A stretch of 64,000 nucleotides of DNA from assembly GCF_006442795.2 (NCBI RefSeq), contig NZ_CP083956.1, positions 868,001-932,000 on the forward strand, written 5' to 3'. Of the stretch, positions 1-9,478 are shown one piece after another. This DNA is from Mesorhizobium sp. B1-1-8. Its GTDB lineage: Bacteria > Pseudomonadota > Alphaproteobacteria > Rhizobiales > Rhizobiaceae. Position 1 is the first letter of the stretch, and each line of letters starts with the position of its first letter. Position numbers and translations under genes: made by a program. The notes under the pieces are model-generated. The model was not told the origin of the DNA. It did not search any database and saw only the letters and a list, made by a program, of their open reading frames with translations.

Positions 1-494
1 TCGGGCAGGACAGCGCCCGTCACGACCTCACCTTCGAGATAGACCGGCTCGACGCGGTGCGTCGTGACGTAAGTACCCACCTCGGCCGGCGGCCTGGCGA
101 TCGGCTCGATGGTGTCGTCGCCGGAAACGATAGCGCCGGTATAGGTGTCGGTGGTGTAGACGTCGTCGGCGGGCGGCGCCACGACGGCAATGTCGGCCTC
201 AGCCGGCCGGCGCGTCACGACGACCCGGCTGCCGCCGAAATCGCCCGTCACATAGTCCGAATAGACCCAGCCGTTGCCGCCGGCTTCGGCGATGGTGCAC
301 CATTTGCTGTTTGCGATGCAGCCTCTGAGCGTGGCCGACTGGCCGGCCGCCAGAACGCCGATGACCGGATATTGCGGGCCGGGGCCGGCGCGGACATTGA
401 GATCGGTCACAGCCGAGACAGGCGTATCGGCAAGGGCCGCGCCCGACATGGCGAGCAGCGCGCCGGCAAGCGCCGGAAACAATACGCGTTTCAT
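1..494 (-). CDS. Secreted SH3-domain protein with DUF1236 region (partial at left edge)
   Basis: The reading frame starts at the ATG complementary to 492-494 and stays open to base 3, so the C-terminus lies outside the window. It begins with a signal peptide (MKRVLFPALAGALLAMSGA, cleavage near ALA-D at residue 23). A bacterial SH3 domain follows at about residues 25-85, with the typical LNVRAGPGPQYPVIG start and the GWVYSDY end; a Cys pair (GC and WC) is visible. The visible end (THRVEPVYLEGEVVTGAVLP) matches the DUF1236 pattern common in rhizobial periplasmic proteins. The role is probably in the cell envelope, but no catalytic function can be read. The gene is transcribed leftward. Confidence 0.8.
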   Translation of the reverse strand, partial: MKRVLFPALAGALLAMSGAALADTPVSAVTDLNVRAGPGPQYPVIGVLAAGQSATLRGCIANSKWCTIAEAGGNGWVYSDYVTGDFGGSRVVVTRRPAEADIAVVAPPADDVYTTDTYTGAIVSGDDTIEPIARPPAEVGTYVTTHRVEPVYLEGEVVTGAVLP

Positions 495-633
495 GGGTTT
501 CACTCCGTTTTCAACGCTCCCTCGGGATCGAAAACGAAATTGAGCCTGAGGCGTTCCGGCTAAAGGGTTGCCGCCTGCTCACGAATTGTTCCGCTCTCTT
601 TCGGCAAATCGCTCAAAAGCGCGTGGACGAAGG

Positions 634-804
634 TCAAATTCTTGCGCCGCTCTTCCAAATTCCGGTGCTATTTCGTCGCAATGGGGCGGCGATCCGTCCC
701 GCCACGCTTTCCTGCGAGTCCGGCGCCGCCGCAGGTCTGGATCTGCGGTCATTGACCGCGGCAAGCCCCGCGGAGCCGGCGCCGATGACCATGATGTCTT
801 CCAT
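634..804 (-). pseudogene. Remnant of an FAD/NAD(P)-binding flavoprotein N-terminus
   Basis: A 56-codon frame on the minus strand begins MEDIMVIGAGSAGLAAV, an N-terminal dinucleotide-binding Rossmann motif (GxGxxG, residues 8-13) like that of pyridine nucleotide-disulfide oxidoreductases. After about 17 residues the similarity ends: the following residues are Arg/Pro/Ala-rich and the frame stops. A working flavoprotein would be 300 residues or more, so this looks like a decayed or truncated gene start. The surrounding 544-957 stretch holds nothing else that I can support. The GxGxxG string is directly visible; calling it a relic is inference. Confidence 0.4.
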
Positions 805-957
805 GAGGCAGGCCCGCCACAGTTAGTCCTTGATCGTAGGCAAATTGCCGTCTTTCGCCAGTGCCGGACCACGCTTCCCCGCCAGGGCGGTGACAACCGG
901 GCGTTTCGCTGGCAAATTCGTGAACCGGGACGTGAATCAGGCAACCAGGAGAACAGC

Positions 958-1758
958 ATGGCATTTTTTGCCAAAGGAAGGGTATTTGCAGCGGCTACGG
1001 TGGTGGCAATGCTTGCGCTGGCGACGGGCGCGCAGGCGGCGGCCAGCTGTGGCAAGAACGGCGCCGGCTTCGATGCCTGGAAGCAGGAGTTTGCCGCGGA
1101 GGCGAGGGCCGACGGCGTCGGCCAGAGGGGTCTGTCCGCTCTCGCCGGCGCGACCTACGCAACAAGGACGATTGCCGCCGACCGCGCCATCCACAAGGCT
1201 TTCAGCGGCTCGGTGGAAAACTTCATGAAGCGCCGTGGCGCTTCCGCGATCATCTCCAGGGGCCGGGCGTTGAAGAAGCAGAACGCGGCGATGTTCGCCA
1301 AGATCGAACAGGATTACGGCGTTCCGCCGGGCGTGCTGCTCGCCATCTGGGGCATGGAGACCGGCTTCGGCGCCTCCATGGGCAACCAGAATACGGTCTC
1401 CGCCATTTTGACGCTGGCCTATGATTGCCGCCGTCCGGAATATTTTACCCCGCATGCCATTGCAGCCCTGAAGCTGGTCGATCGCGGGGCGTTGAGCGCC
1501 GAGTCGGTCGGCGCCATGCATGGCGAGATCGGCCACACGCAGTTCCTGCCCGGCAATGTCCTGAAGTATGGGGTGGGCAGCGGAAACCTGCGCGACAGGA
1601 ACACGGCGTTGGCTTCCACAGCCAACTACCTCAAGGATCATGGCTGGCGGGCCGGCGCGAGCTATCAGGCGAATATGGGCGCAATCGCCGAGTGGAATTC
1701 GGCAAGCGTCTACCAACAGGCCATCGCCCGCATCGCCGAGGCGATCGACGCCGAGTGA
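958..1758 (+). CDS. Lytic murein transglycosylase (MltB-like, GH103)
   Basis: This 266-residue exported enzyme is predicted to cleave the MurNAc-GlcNAc bond of peptidoglycan, forming anhydromuramyl ends in the periplasm. A signal peptide covers about residues 1-25 (ending in TGAQAAA). The MltB-like core is clear: YGVPPGVLLAIWGMETGFG contains the likely catalytic Glu134, and GEIGHTQFLPGNVLKYG and STANYLKDHGW are family motifs. The start at 958 is chosen because it gives the signal peptide. It is shorter than E. coli MltB and lacks a lipobox, as is common in rhizobia. A hairpin terminator follows directly. Confidence 0.88.
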   Translation: MAFFAKGRVFAAATVVAMLALATGAQAAASCGKNGAGFDAWKQEFAAEARADGVGQRGLSALAGATYATRTIAADRAIHKAFSGSVENFMKRRGASAIISRGRALKKQNAAMFAKIEQDYGVPPGVLLAIWGMETGFGASMGNQNTVSAILTLAYDCRRPEYFTPHAIAALKLVDRGALSAESVGAMHGEIGHTQFLPGNVLKYGVGSGNLRDRNTALASTANYLKDHGWRAGASYQANMGAIAEWNSASVYQQAIARIAEAIDAE

Positions 1759-1776
1759 GGGAACCCTCCGACGTAC

Positions 1777-1803
1777 AACCCGGCGGAGACGCCGGGTTTT
1801 GTT
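1777..1803 (+). terminator. Rho-independent terminator after the transglycosylase gene
   Basis: An AACCCGGCG stem, a short GAGA loop region and CGCCGGGTT are followed by a T-rich run, about 20 bases after the stop codon. Confidence 0.75.
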
Positions 1804-1840
1804 GGTGACGCTGGAAATTGGCGACACGGGCGAGGCGCTG

Positions 1841-1994
1841 ATCTCCTCCCTTGAGGGGGAGATGGCCGGCAGGCCAGAAGGGGTCGGCGCGACTGGGCGC
1901 GACGCCATTCGTCACAAAAGAAGGCGTCGGAGCTCTACGCGAGGCGACCCCCTCTGTCGCCTTCGGCGACATCTCCCCCTCAAGGGGGGAGATT
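1841..1994. repeat. Palindromic intergenic repeat, family A
   Basis: The left arm (CTCCCTTGAGGGGGAGATGGCCGGCAGGCCAGAAGGGGTC) and right arm (GACCCCCTCTGTCGCC...ATCTCCCCCTCAAGGGGGGAGAT) are imperfect inverted copies, and each arm holds its own small palindrome. Related elements lie at 25150-25306, 37914-38076 and 59452-59613, and more distant ones at 20219-20371, 26881-27031 and 62183-62336. The right arm reaches almost to the argG stop codon and may act as its terminator. Confidence 0.8.
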
Positions 1995-2001
1995 GGCAGC
2001 G

Positions 2002-3222
2002 TCAGCGGCGGTTCCTCGCCGCCAGCGTCCTGAGCCGTAGCCCATTGAGGCGAATAAAACCCTCTGCGTCCTTCTGGTCGTAGGCGCCGCGGTCGTCCTC
2101 GAAGGTGACCAGCGCGTCGGAATAGAGCGACTTCTTCGACTTGCGGCCGTTGACGATGACATTGCCCTTGTAGAGCTTCAGCCGCACCGTGCCTTCGACG
2201 TCGTCCTGGCTCTTGTCGATCATCGCCTGTAGCATGACGCGCTCGGGCGAGAACCAGAAGCCGTTGTAGATAAGCTCCGCATAGCGGGGCATGAACTCGT
2301 CCTTGAGGTGGGCGGCGCCGCGGTCGAGCGTGATCGATTCGATCGCCCGGTGGGCGGCGATCAGGATGGTGCCGCCGGGGGTCTCGTAGACACCGCGCGA
2401 TTTCATGCCGACGAAACGGTTCTCGACAAGGTCGAGCCGGCCGATGCCGTTGTCGCGGCCGAGGTCGTTCAACGCCGCCAGCATGCTGGCCGGCGACAGC
2501 TTCTTGCCGTTGAGCGCGACCGGATCGCCCTTGAGGAATTCGATCTCGATCTCGGTGACGGCATCGGGCGCATCCATCGGCGAGACGGTACGCTGGTGGA
2601 CGAATTCCGGCGGCTCGGTCCACGGATCCTCCAGCACCTTGCCCTCGGAGGAGGAGTGCAAAAGGTTGGCGTCGACCGAGAAGGGCGCGTCGCCGCGCTT
2701 GTCCTTCGGCACCGGGATCTGGTGCTGCTCGGCGAAGTTCACCAGGTCGGTGCGCGACTTGAACGACCAGTCGCGCCACGGCGCGATGACCTTGATGTCG
2801 GGGTTGAGCGCATAAGCCGAAAGCTCGAAGCGGACCTGGTCGTTGCCCTTGCCGGTGGCGCCATGGGCGATGGCGTCGGCGCCTGTCTCTTTTGCGATCT
2901 CGACCAGGTGTTTGGAGATCAGTGGCCGGGCGATCGAGGTGCCGAGCAGATAGGTGCCCTCATAGACGGCATTGGCGCGGAACATCGGGAAGACGAAGTC
3001 GGCGACGAACTCCTCGCGCACATCGACGATGCGGATGTCCTTAATGCCCATCATCTCGGCCTTGCGGCGGGCCGGCTCCAGCTCGCCGCCCTGGCCGAGA
3101 TCGGCGGTGAAGGTCACCACCTCGGCGCCGAGCTCGGTCTGCAGCCATTTCAGGATGATGGAGGTGTCGAGGCCGCCGGAATAGGCGAGCACGACTTTCT
3201 TGACGTGTTTGAACTTGGACAT
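2002..3222 (-). CDS. argG: Argininosuccinate synthase
   Basis: This 406-residue cytosolic enzyme joins citrulline and aspartate using ATP, the penultimate step of arginine synthesis. The N-terminus [21 protein letters not shown] carries the PP-loop ATP pyrophosphatase motif SGGLDTS at residues 15-21. Other family signatures are [16 protein letters not shown], the substrate-binding [12 protein letters not shown] and [15 protein letters not shown]. The length matches the family. The Met at 3222 is chosen because homologues start just before the PP-loop; the upstream in-frame extension has no family similarity. The gene stands alone, facing away from lysE, with a palindromic repeat just past its stop. 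Confidence 0.97.
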   Translation of the reverse strand: MSKFKHVKKVVLAYSGGLDTSIILKWLQTELGAEVVTFTADLGQGGELEPARRKAEMMGIKDIRIVDVREEFVADFVFPMFRANAVYEGTYLLGTSIARPLISKHLVEIAKETGADAIAHGATGKGNDQVRFELSAYALNPDIKVIAPWRDWSFKSRTDLVNFAEQHQIPVPKDKRGDAPFSVDANLLHSSSEGKVLEDPWTEPPEFVHQRTVSPMDAPDAVTEIEIEFLKGDPVALNGKKLSPASMLAALNDLGRDNGIGRLDLVENRFVGMKSRGVYETPGGTILIAAHRAIESITLDRGAAHLKDEFMPRYAELIYNGFWFSPERVMLQAMIDKSQDDVEGTVRLKLYKGNVIVNGRKSKKSLYSDALVTFEDDRGAYDQKDAEGFIRLNGLRLRTLAARNRR

Positions 3223-3403
3223 TTTGGCGGTTCCGCGGGAAAATAGCTTCGCGGGCGAGGTATCACGGCGTTTCCGGCTCGCGCAAGAGACGAACGGCCG
3301 CGTGCTGTGGCCCAGCCTGGGCCAGATGTTTGTCCCGGCAGATGCTGGCATCGGTAAGACGGTCGCGTTATAGCCTGTGGAGCCTTCTCCCGGAGCCGCC
3401 CCT

Positions 3404-4045
3404 ATGTCCTTCATTCCCGACACTTCGACGCTGATCCAGTTCGCCATCGCCACCGTCATCCTGGCGATCACGCCGGGACCGGACATGACGCTGTTCGTCT
3501 CGCGCACGCTCAGCCAGGGCCGCGCCACCGGCTTCGCCTCCATGGCCGGCGCGCTTTGCGGCACGCTGATCCATACCACGCTGGTGGTGGTCGGCATCTC
3601 GGCGCTGATCGTCGCCTCGCCGATGGCCTTCTTCGTCTTGAAGATTTTTGGTGCCGGCTATCTGGTGTTCCTGGCTTTTCAGGCGGTGACGAAAGGCTCG
3701 GCCTTCTCGCCGGAGAAGAGGACGGGACCGCAAGTTTCCTTGTTCCGCAGCTGGGCGGCCGGGCTCGGCGTCAACCTGCTCAACCCCAAGATCATCCTGT
3801 TCTTCATGACCTTCCTGCCGCAATTCGTCTCCGCGCACGATCCGAACGCATCCGGAAAACTGTTTTTCCTCGGCATTATGTTCATCGTGCTGTCGATCCC
3901 GGTGACGGCGCCGATGGTGCTGGCGGCGGAGAAGTTCTCGGCGGCGATGAAGGCAAGCCCGCGTGTGACGCGCGTGGTCGACTATTTGTTCGGTGGCGTG
4001 TTCTCGGCCTTCGCGCTCAAGATCCTGACCGCGCAGGCGAAATAG
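3404..4045 (+). CDS. LysE/RhtB-family amino-acid exporter
   Basis: This 213-residue inner-membrane protein has about six hydrophobic segments. The LysE/RhtB signature lies near the N-terminus ([22 protein letters not shown]), with [11 protein letters not shown] and [22 protein letters not shown] further on. Members expel amino acids such as lysine, homoserine or threonine by proton exchange; the substrate here cannot be read. The start [13 protein letters not shown] is chosen because it opens directly into the first membrane segment. It is divergent from argG, with about 180 bases of shared upstream DNA, but a functional link to arginine is only a guess. Confidence 0.88.
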   Translation: MSFIPDTSTLIQFAIATVILAITPGPDMTLFVSRTLSQGRATGFASMAGALCGTLIHTTLVVVGISALIVASPMAFFVLKIFGAGYLVFLAFQAVTKGSAFSPEKRTGPQVSLFRSWAAGLGVNLLNPKIILFFMTFLPQFVSAHDPNASGKLFFLGIMFIVLSIPVTAPMVLAAEKFSAAMKASPRVTRVVDYLFGGVFSAFALKILTAQAK

Positions 4046-4145
4046 GCATCTTCCGCAGCCTTGGACTTAAGCGCGCAGTGTTGCATTTTTGCTATTGCGG
4101 CGCATTTTTGCCACGCTTAGAAACCCCCTGGGTTCGGGGGAATCG

Positions 4146-4820
4146 ATGAAAAGCATACTCTTAGCATCCGTTGCTATGATCGGGCTGGTTTCCGGCGCCA
4201 GCGCGCAGGGGGCGACCTATAGCTGGTCGGGCTCCTATATCGGCGTCGAGGGCGGATATGCCGGGTCTTCCGTCGACTTCGACGCCGACACTACCAATTT
4301 TGACGGCAACCATCACAAAGATGGTTATCTCGGCGGCATCTACGCCGGGCACGACTGGCAGTCGGGGACGTTCGTCTACGGCGTGGCCGGCGATTTCGAT
4401 TTCGTCGGCATGCACGACACCGCCTTTGGCGACCAGTCGGCTTTCACCGGCGGCAAGGGCGAAGCCTATACCTATGATGTCGACTGGGTCGCAACGGCGC
4501 GGTTGCGGGCAGGCTATACGCCGACCGACCAACTGCTGACTTATGTGACCGGCGGTGTGGCAGCGGGACATTTTCAGGCAACCTCGTACGATCGCCCCTT
4601 CTTTGCCCCATTTGGTACGACTTCCAACTTTTCAGGAGTGAAGGTCGGCGGCGTGATCGGCGTGGGCGCAGAGTATGCGCTTGCGCCGAACTGGTCCGTG
4701 AAGGGGGAGTACCTCCACTACGCATTCGACAAGATCGAGCCAGGGCCGGGCGGCACGGCTGGCGCCAGCTTCCGGCCGTCCCTCGATACGGTAACATTCG
4801 GCGTGGCGTACCGCTTCTAG
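4146..4820 (+). CDS. Outer-membrane beta-barrel protein (Omp25/Omp31-like)
   Basis: This 224-residue protein begins with a signal peptide (MKSILLASVAMIGLVSGASAQ). It continues with GATYSWSGSYIGVEGGYAGSS, the typical opening of the 8-stranded porin/Omp25 family of Rhizobiales. Alternating amphipathic strands fill the sequence (VDWVATARLRAGYTP, YVTGGVAAGHF, GVIGVGAEYALAPNWSVKGEYLHY). It ends TFGVAYRF, with the terminal Phe needed for outer-membrane insertion. The last 4 bases overlap the convergent GNAT gene. A structural outer-membrane role is likely; pore function is unproven. Confidence 0.88.
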   Translation: MKSILLASVAMIGLVSGASAQGATYSWSGSYIGVEGGYAGSSVDFDADTTNFDGNHHKDGYLGGIYAGHDWQSGTFVYGVAGDFDFVGMHDTAFGDQSAFTGGKGEAYTYDVDWVATARLRAGYTPTDQLLTYVTGGVAAGHFQATSYDRPFFAPFGTTSNFSGVKVGGVIGVGAEYALAPNWSVKGEYLHYAFDKIEPGPGGTAGASFRPSLDTVTFGVAYRF

Positions 4821-5554
4821 GGCAGTTTTTGGGCCGGGAGACCAGGGCCGGCGAAGGGTCGAACCATGCCGGCCGCCTCCAAGGCGCGAACGCGTTCGTC
4901 ATATTCTTCCAATGTCAGCGCATAGAGCATCTGGTCGAGGCGCTTGCCGGTGCGGCCGTCTATGCGATGCGCGCGCAAGGTTCCTTCGAGCCGAAGTTCA
5001 AATCGCTCGCACACGGCGATCGCCGCGGTGTTGCGCGCCAGCGGCTGGAAGGTGACCTTTTCCAGTTTTCGCTCGCGGAAGAAGTGCCGCAGCAGCACGA
5101 CGGATGCCTCGAACGCGACGTTCTTGCCGCGATTCTCGGGATTGCCGATGATCAGGTGCAGCGAGCCGAGCCTGTGCCTCAGGTCGACCTCCATCACCGC
5201 CAGGCCCAGCGGCTGGTCGTCCGGCCGGCTCAGGATGGTCATCAGGTTGCGCTTCAGATTGTCGAAGCTCGCGACATAGGTCCGGAATGCATCCAGGCCC
5301 ATCGCCTTTTGCGGCGCGTTCAATCCTTCCATCACCGCCGGATCGGAAAGCCATGCCGCGATCTCGGTCGTCACTTCCGTCGGCTTGAGCGTCCGTATCC
5401 GGACCCTGTCGCTCCAGCGGTCGACAAAAACCGGTCTCAGCCCCTGGGCGGCGAGCGGCGTGATGAGGGGCTTCGCGCCCGGCTGCGGCATTTTCGGCAT
5501 GGTGCTCCAGTCATGCGAAAGCATTGAAGCAAGGTCAAGATCGTGGGGAGGCAA
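4817..5554 (-). CDS. GNAT-family N-acetyltransferase
   Basis: The 245-residue frame carries a GNAT-like acyl-CoA fold at about residues 50-210: RIRTLKPTEVTTEIAAWLSDPAVMEGLNAP, GLAVMEVDLRHRLGSLHLIIGNPENRGKNVAFEAS, and FRERKLEKVTFQPLARNTAAIAVCERFELRLEG, the usual C-terminal pattern. The acceptor substrate is unknown; similarity to ribosomal-protein acetyltransferases is only general. The start is uncertain: Mets at 5524 and 5500 also precede the domain. Its 3' end overlaps the convergent porin-like gene by 4 bases. Confidence 0.75.
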   Translation of the reverse strand: MPPHDLDLASMLSHDWSTMPKMPQPGAKPLITPLAAQGLRPVFVDRWSDRVRIRTLKPTEVTTEIAAWLSDPAVMEGLNAPQKAMGLDAFRTYVASFDNLKRNLMTILSRPDDQPLGLAVMEVDLRHRLGSLHLIIGNPENRGKNVAFEASVVLLRHFFRERKLEKVTFQPLARNTAAIAVCERFELRLEGTLRAHRIDGRTGKRLDQMLYALTLEEYDERVRALEAAGMVRPFAGPGLPAQKLP

Positions 5555-5572
5555 GCGTACGGAACTCTGAAA

Positions 5573-6040
5573 CTACGGCTTGGGATCGAGCACCGGCTCG
5601 CGGCGCCAGCTGCCGGCCCAGCGGCCGGCGGTCAGCCAATAGAAGATGCCGCCGACCATGCCGCAGCCGATCACCGCCAATATCGCATTGGTATCGGTGA
5701 CGTCGAAATTGGCGTCGCCGGTCTGGTGCACGAAACCGAGGAAGACGCCGGCAACGACGGCGCCGGCCAGCGCGTAGAACAGCCAGTCGCGCCGGTTGAG
5801 CACCTCGGCGATCAATATGGCGACGGCCGCCGGCATGAAGGCAAAATAGGCGACGAACAGCGCCACGAAGGGAATTGAAAAATAGAGCGAGGCGGTCGCC
5901 ACCGGCTCCGGATGCTCCGGCATGTAGCCCAAATGAGCCAGGAACAGGATATTGAGGAAGGCGCTCGCCGCCAGCGAGGCCACCAGATAGCCGAACAGGA
6001 TGACGGCGAAGCGCACGAGATAGGCGATGAGACGCCTCAC
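5573..6040 (-). CDS. Small integral membrane protein of unknown function
   Basis: This 155-residue protein has four hydrophobic segments, at about residues 5-30, 50-75, 83-105 and 125-145. The GTG start at 6040 overlaps the rlmN stop codon (the TGA is read within GTGTGAGG), so the two genes are probably translationally coupled. No catalytic motif is visible. A longer upstream frame exists but would lie inside rlmN. The position downstream of rlmN is the only context clue. Confidence 0.7.
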   Translation of the reverse strand: MRRLIAYLVRFAVILFGYLVASLAASAFLNILFLAHLGYMPEHPEPVATASLYFSIPFVALFVAYFAFMPAAVAILIAEVLNRRDWLFYALAGAVVAGVFLGFVHQTGDANFDVTDTNAILAVIGCGMVGGIFYWLTAGRWAGSWRREPVLDPKP

Positions 6041-7272
6041 ACCTCGCCGTGCCCCGCGATCATCATGGCTTCCAGCGCCAGCCGGTCGACCTTGCGCATC
6101 CGCTCCGATTCCGACTTCAGCTGGCCGCAGGCGGCGAGGATGTCGCGGCCGCGCGGCGTGCGGATCGGCGAAGCGTAGCCGGCATTGTTTATGTAGTCGG
6201 CAAACTTCTCGATCGTCTCCCAGTCCGAGCACTGGTAATTGGTGCCGGGCCAGGGGTTGAACGGGATCAGGTTGATCTTGGCCGGAATGCCTTTCAAGAG
6301 CTTCACCAGCGCCTTGGCGTCGTCGAGCGAATCGTTGACGTCCTTCAGCATCACATATTCGAAGGTGATGCGTTTGGCGTTCGACAGCCCCGGATAGGCG
6401 CGGCAGGCGGCGATCAGCTCCTTCAGCGGATACTTCTTGTTGATCGGCACAAGCAAATCGCGCAGATCGTCGTTGGTGGCGTGCAGCGAGATCGCCAGCA
6501 TGACGCCGATCTCCTCACCGGTGCGGAAAATCTCCGGCACCACGCCGGAGGTCGACAGCGTGATGCGGCGCTTCGACAAAGAAAGCCCGTCGCCGTCGGA
6601 GGCGATCAGCAGCGCCTTCTTCACCGCCTCGAAATTGTAGAGCGGCTCGCCCATGCCCATCATGACTATGTTGGAGACTTTACGGCCCTCGGCCGGCACA
6701 ATGGCGCCGTCGGGCGTGTCGCGGTCGGGGAAGTCGCCGAGCCGGTCGCGCGCGGTGAGCAATTGCGCCAGGATTTCTTCCGCCGTCAAATTGCGCACCA
6801 GCTTCTGCGTGCCGGTGTGGCAGAAGGAGCAGGTCAGCGTGCAGCCGACCTGCGAGGAGATGCAGAGTGTGCCGCGGCCTTCCTCGGGGATGTAGACGGT
6901 CTCGATCTCGACCGGCCGGCCGGCGCCGCGCGGCGGAAAGCGGAACAGCCATTTGCGCGTGCCGTCGGAAGAAATCTGCTCCTCGACGATCTCGGGCCGG
7001 GCGACGCTGAAATGCCTGTCGAGCCCGGCGCGCAGATCCTTGGAGATGTTGAACATGCCGGCGAAGTCGGAAACGCCGCGCACATATATCCAGTGCCAGA
7101 GCTGCTGGGCGCGCATTTTCGCCTGCCGTTCCGGCACGATGCCGGCAGCCACCAAAGCTTCGCCGAGCTCGGCACGGGTCAGGCCGACCAGCGATGGTTT
7201 TTCGACCGGCGTGGTTCGGGCGCGCAATGCGTCGCGGGCGCCTTCGGCGGTAAGATCAAATGAAAGGGTCAT
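6037..7272 (-). CDS. rlmN: 23S rRNA (adenine-2503-C2)/tRNA methyltransferase RlmN
   Basis: This 411-residue radical-SAM enzyme methylates C2 of A2503 in 23S rRNA and of A37 in some tRNAs. The radical-SAM CxxxCxxC cluster motif is at Cys144, Cys148 and Cys151 ([14 protein letters not shown]). Family motifs [26 protein letters not shown] and LAISLHA are present. The C-terminal AACGQL holds the Cys that takes part in the methyl transfer. The length is slightly above the family mean because of an N-terminal extension. A small membrane protein overlaps its stop. Confidence 0.96.
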   Translation of the reverse strand: MTLSFDLTAEGARDALRARTTPVEKPSLVGLTRAELGEALVAAGIVPERQAKMRAQQLWHWIYVRGVSDFAGMFNISKDLRAGLDRHFSVARPEIVEEQISSDGTRKWLFRFPPRGAGRPVEIETVYIPEEGRGTLCISSQVGCTLTCSFCHTGTQKLVRNLTAEEILAQLLTARDRLGDFPDRDTPDGAIVPAEGRKVSNIVMMGMGEPLYNFEAVKKALLIASDGDGLSLSKRRITLSTSGVVPEIFRTGEEIGVMLAISLHATNDDLRDLLVPINKKYPLKELIAACRAYPGLSNAKRITFEYVMLKDVNDSLDDAKALVKLLKGIPAKINLIPFNPWPGTNYQCSDWETIEKFADYINNAGYASPIRTPRGRDILAACGQLKSESERMRKVDRLALEAMMIAGHGEV

Positions 7273-7528
7273 AGTGGCGCCAATATAAGCGGTTTGCGGC
7301 CGATTTCACCCATCGTGCCGGAAATGAAGCGCGGCGCATAGCACAGCTTGATGGCAGAGTCATGCGGCCGACAACGGTGGTGGCTCGTTGTTGTTCGGGG
7401 ACGGCATCCTGTCCCGAAATGCGCCTCGTGAAAGACCGATCACATATTCGTGTCGACGTAACGGCGCACAACGCGGCTGCGAAACCGTAAGGGGGCGACT
7501 GTGCCCCTTGCAAAATGGGAGTACGCAG

Positions 7529-7828
7529 ATGCATTCGATCAAGCTCATCGTCATTGCCGGGCTCGTCGGCCTTTCCGCCTCGCAGGCGCTGGCCGAGGAC
7601 ACGATGGGGACAATGACTATGATGAAAGGCGGTCAGGTGACGGCGATCATGCCGGACGGGCACATGGGCACCATGATGCCGGACGCAAAGATGAGCGCCG
7701 AGATGATGAAGATGTCGAAGCCGCTCAAGCATTGCATGATGATGATGACCGACGCCAGCGGCAAAGCCTACATGGTCGACACGTCGACCAAGAAGGCTCA
7801 GGCCGAATGTGAAAAAATGGCCAAGTAA
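7529..7828 (+). CDS. Methionine-rich small secreted protein
   Basis: This 99-residue protein begins with a signal peptide (MHSIKLIVIAGLVGLSASQALA, then EDTMG). The mature part is unusually rich in Met, with clusters such as MGTMTMMKGG, HMGTMMPDAKMSAEMMKMSK and CMMMMTD, two Cys and several His and Lys. Such composition recalls periplasmic copper- or silver-binding proteins, but no named family is recognised. The start at 7529 is chosen because it gives a proper signal peptide. The gene is followed by the chloride channel gene on the same strand, 129 bases on. Confidence 0.72.
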   Translation: MHSIKLIVIAGLVGLSASQALAEDTMGTMTMMKGGQVTAIMPDGHMGTMMPDAKMSAEMMKMSKPLKHCMMMMTDASGKAYMVDTSTKKAQAECEKMAK

Positions 7829-7957
7829 GGACTTGGCTTGGTCGCCCGCCGGCCAGAGCGCCGGCGGGGAGTCAGCGCGCGGTCGGCCCCTGCTGAACCC
7901 GCAGGCTTGATCGGGCCCATGTCTGTGCTAGGGCTTGCCCTCACCACGAGGGCGGAC

Positions 7958-9307
7958 ATGGCCGGCATATCTCGAAAATACCCGATGCTGCGGCGCTCGC
8001 AGGCGATGTGGGGGTCGCGGCGTGTCTGGCAGCCGCGGCTGGTGTTCTGGGCCGGCGCCATCTCGATCGGGCTGATCAGCGTGCTGTTCGCCATCATGGC
8101 CGACCAGGCGCAGGCGCTGTTCCATGTCGTAACCGGCGACGATGGCGGCTGGCGCTTCTACCTGCCGCTGGTCATGACGCCGGCGGGCTTCGTGCTGTGC
8201 GCCTGGCTTGCCCATTCCCTCTTTCCGGGCGCGCAAGGCAGCGGCATTCCGCAGGCGATCGCGGCGCGGCACCTGCGTGATGGGGACGACCGCAGCCATA
8301 TCCTTTCGCTCAAGCTGGTGGCCGGCAAGATCGCGCTCACCGTCATCGGCCTCGCCTGCGGCGCTTCCATAGGCCGCGAGGGTCCGACGGTGCAGGTCGG
8401 CGCCTCGCTGATGCTGCAGGCGGCGCGCTGGGGCGGCATGGCCCAGGCGCGCGGCCTCATCCTTGCCGGTTCGGCCGCCGGCATCGCGGCCGCCTTCAAC
8501 ACGCCGCTCGCCGGCATCGTCTTCGCCATCGAGGAGATGGGCCGCGCCTACGAATCGCGCACCAACGGCCTGGTGCTGACGGCGGTGATCCTTGCCGGCC
8601 TTGCTTCGCTCGGCCTCGTCGGCAACTACACCTATTTCGGCGTCGCCAGGGAGACGGTCGCCTTCGCCGCCGACTGGCCGCTGGTGCTGGCCTGCGGCAT
8701 CATCGGCGGCGGCTTCGGCGCGCTGTTTTCGCTGCTGGCGCTGAAGACGATGCGGCGCATCCGGCGCTGGAACGCGCTGCAGCCGCTGTGGCGCGCCTTG
8801 CTGGTGGCCGGGGTCTGCGGCCTGGCAGTGGCGGCGATCGGTCTCGCCTCAGGCGGGCTCACCTTCGGCACCGGCTATGCGCAGGCGCGCAGCGCCATCG
8901 AAGGCGCGCCGCTGCCCTGGTTCTTCTTCGCGGAAAAATTCGCGGCCGGCCTGCTGTCGATGGTGTCGGGCATTCCGGGCGGCATCTTCGCGCCGTCGCT
9001 TTCGGTAGGCGCCGGTCTCGGCAGCACGCTCGGCCTGATCTTCGGCGCCGGCACCGGCATTGCAGCGCTGCTCGGCATGGCCGGCTATTTCGCCGGCGTC
9101 GTGCAGGCGCCGATGACGGCCTTCGTCATCATCCTCGAAATGACCGGCAACCACGACAATGTCATCGCGCTGATGTGCGCGGCGATGCTGGGCTACGGCA
9201 CGGCGCGGCTGATCTCGCACGAGCCGCTCTACCATGCGCTGTCGCGCGTGTTCATCGCCGAGGCGATCCGGCGGCGCCGGGCGGCGGAGGCAGAACAGCA
9301 GCTGTGA
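7958..9307 (+). CDS. ClC-family chloride channel/transporter
   Basis: This protein of about 449 residues has ten or more membrane segments. The ClC selectivity motifs are intact: GSGIPQ (residues 94-99), GREGPTVQ (139-146, with the gating Glu at 141) and GIPGGIFAPSLSVGAGLG. The N-terminal-half sequence GSAAGIAAAFNTPLAGIVFAIEEM is also diagnostic. No CBS domains follow, so it is the short form. The start at 7958 is preferred, with GAGGG upstream; Met at 7919 is possible. Members exchange Cl- for H+ or conduct Cl-, and the mode here cannot be decided. Confidence 0.93.
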   Translation: MAGISRKYPMLRRSQAMWGSRRVWQPRLVFWAGAISIGLISVLFAIMADQAQALFHVVTGDDGGWRFYLPLVMTPAGFVLCAWLAHSLFPGAQGSGIPQAIAARHLRDGDDRSHILSLKLVAGKIALTVIGLACGASIGREGPTVQVGASLMLQAARWGGMAQARGLILAGSAAGIAAAFNTPLAGIVFAIEEMGRAYESRTNGLVLTAVILAGLASLGLVGNYTYFGVARETVAFAADWPLVLACGIIGGGFGALFSLLALKTMRRIRRWNALQPLWRALLVAGVCGLAVAAIGLASGGLTFGTGYAQARSAIEGAPLPWFFFAEKFAAGLLSMVSGIPGGIFAPSLSVGAGLGSTLGLIFGAGTGIAALLGMAGYFAGVVQAPMTAFVIILEMTGNHDNVIALMCAAMLGYGTARLISHEPLYHALSRVFIAEAIRRRRAAEAEQQL

Positions 9308-9478
9308 AGTGAGGAAGCCGGCCGGCGTGCCTTTCATATCCGTGTCGGCTTCCAGGACTACGATCGGCTGCGTTTCGGGTGGCGTTTGTCGACCGGGAAA
9401 TCATTCCTGAAATTTCGGATCCGGCGCTTGATCCCGAAGAGCCGAAAAGATCATGCTAGAACAAAGAGATGGGATAAG

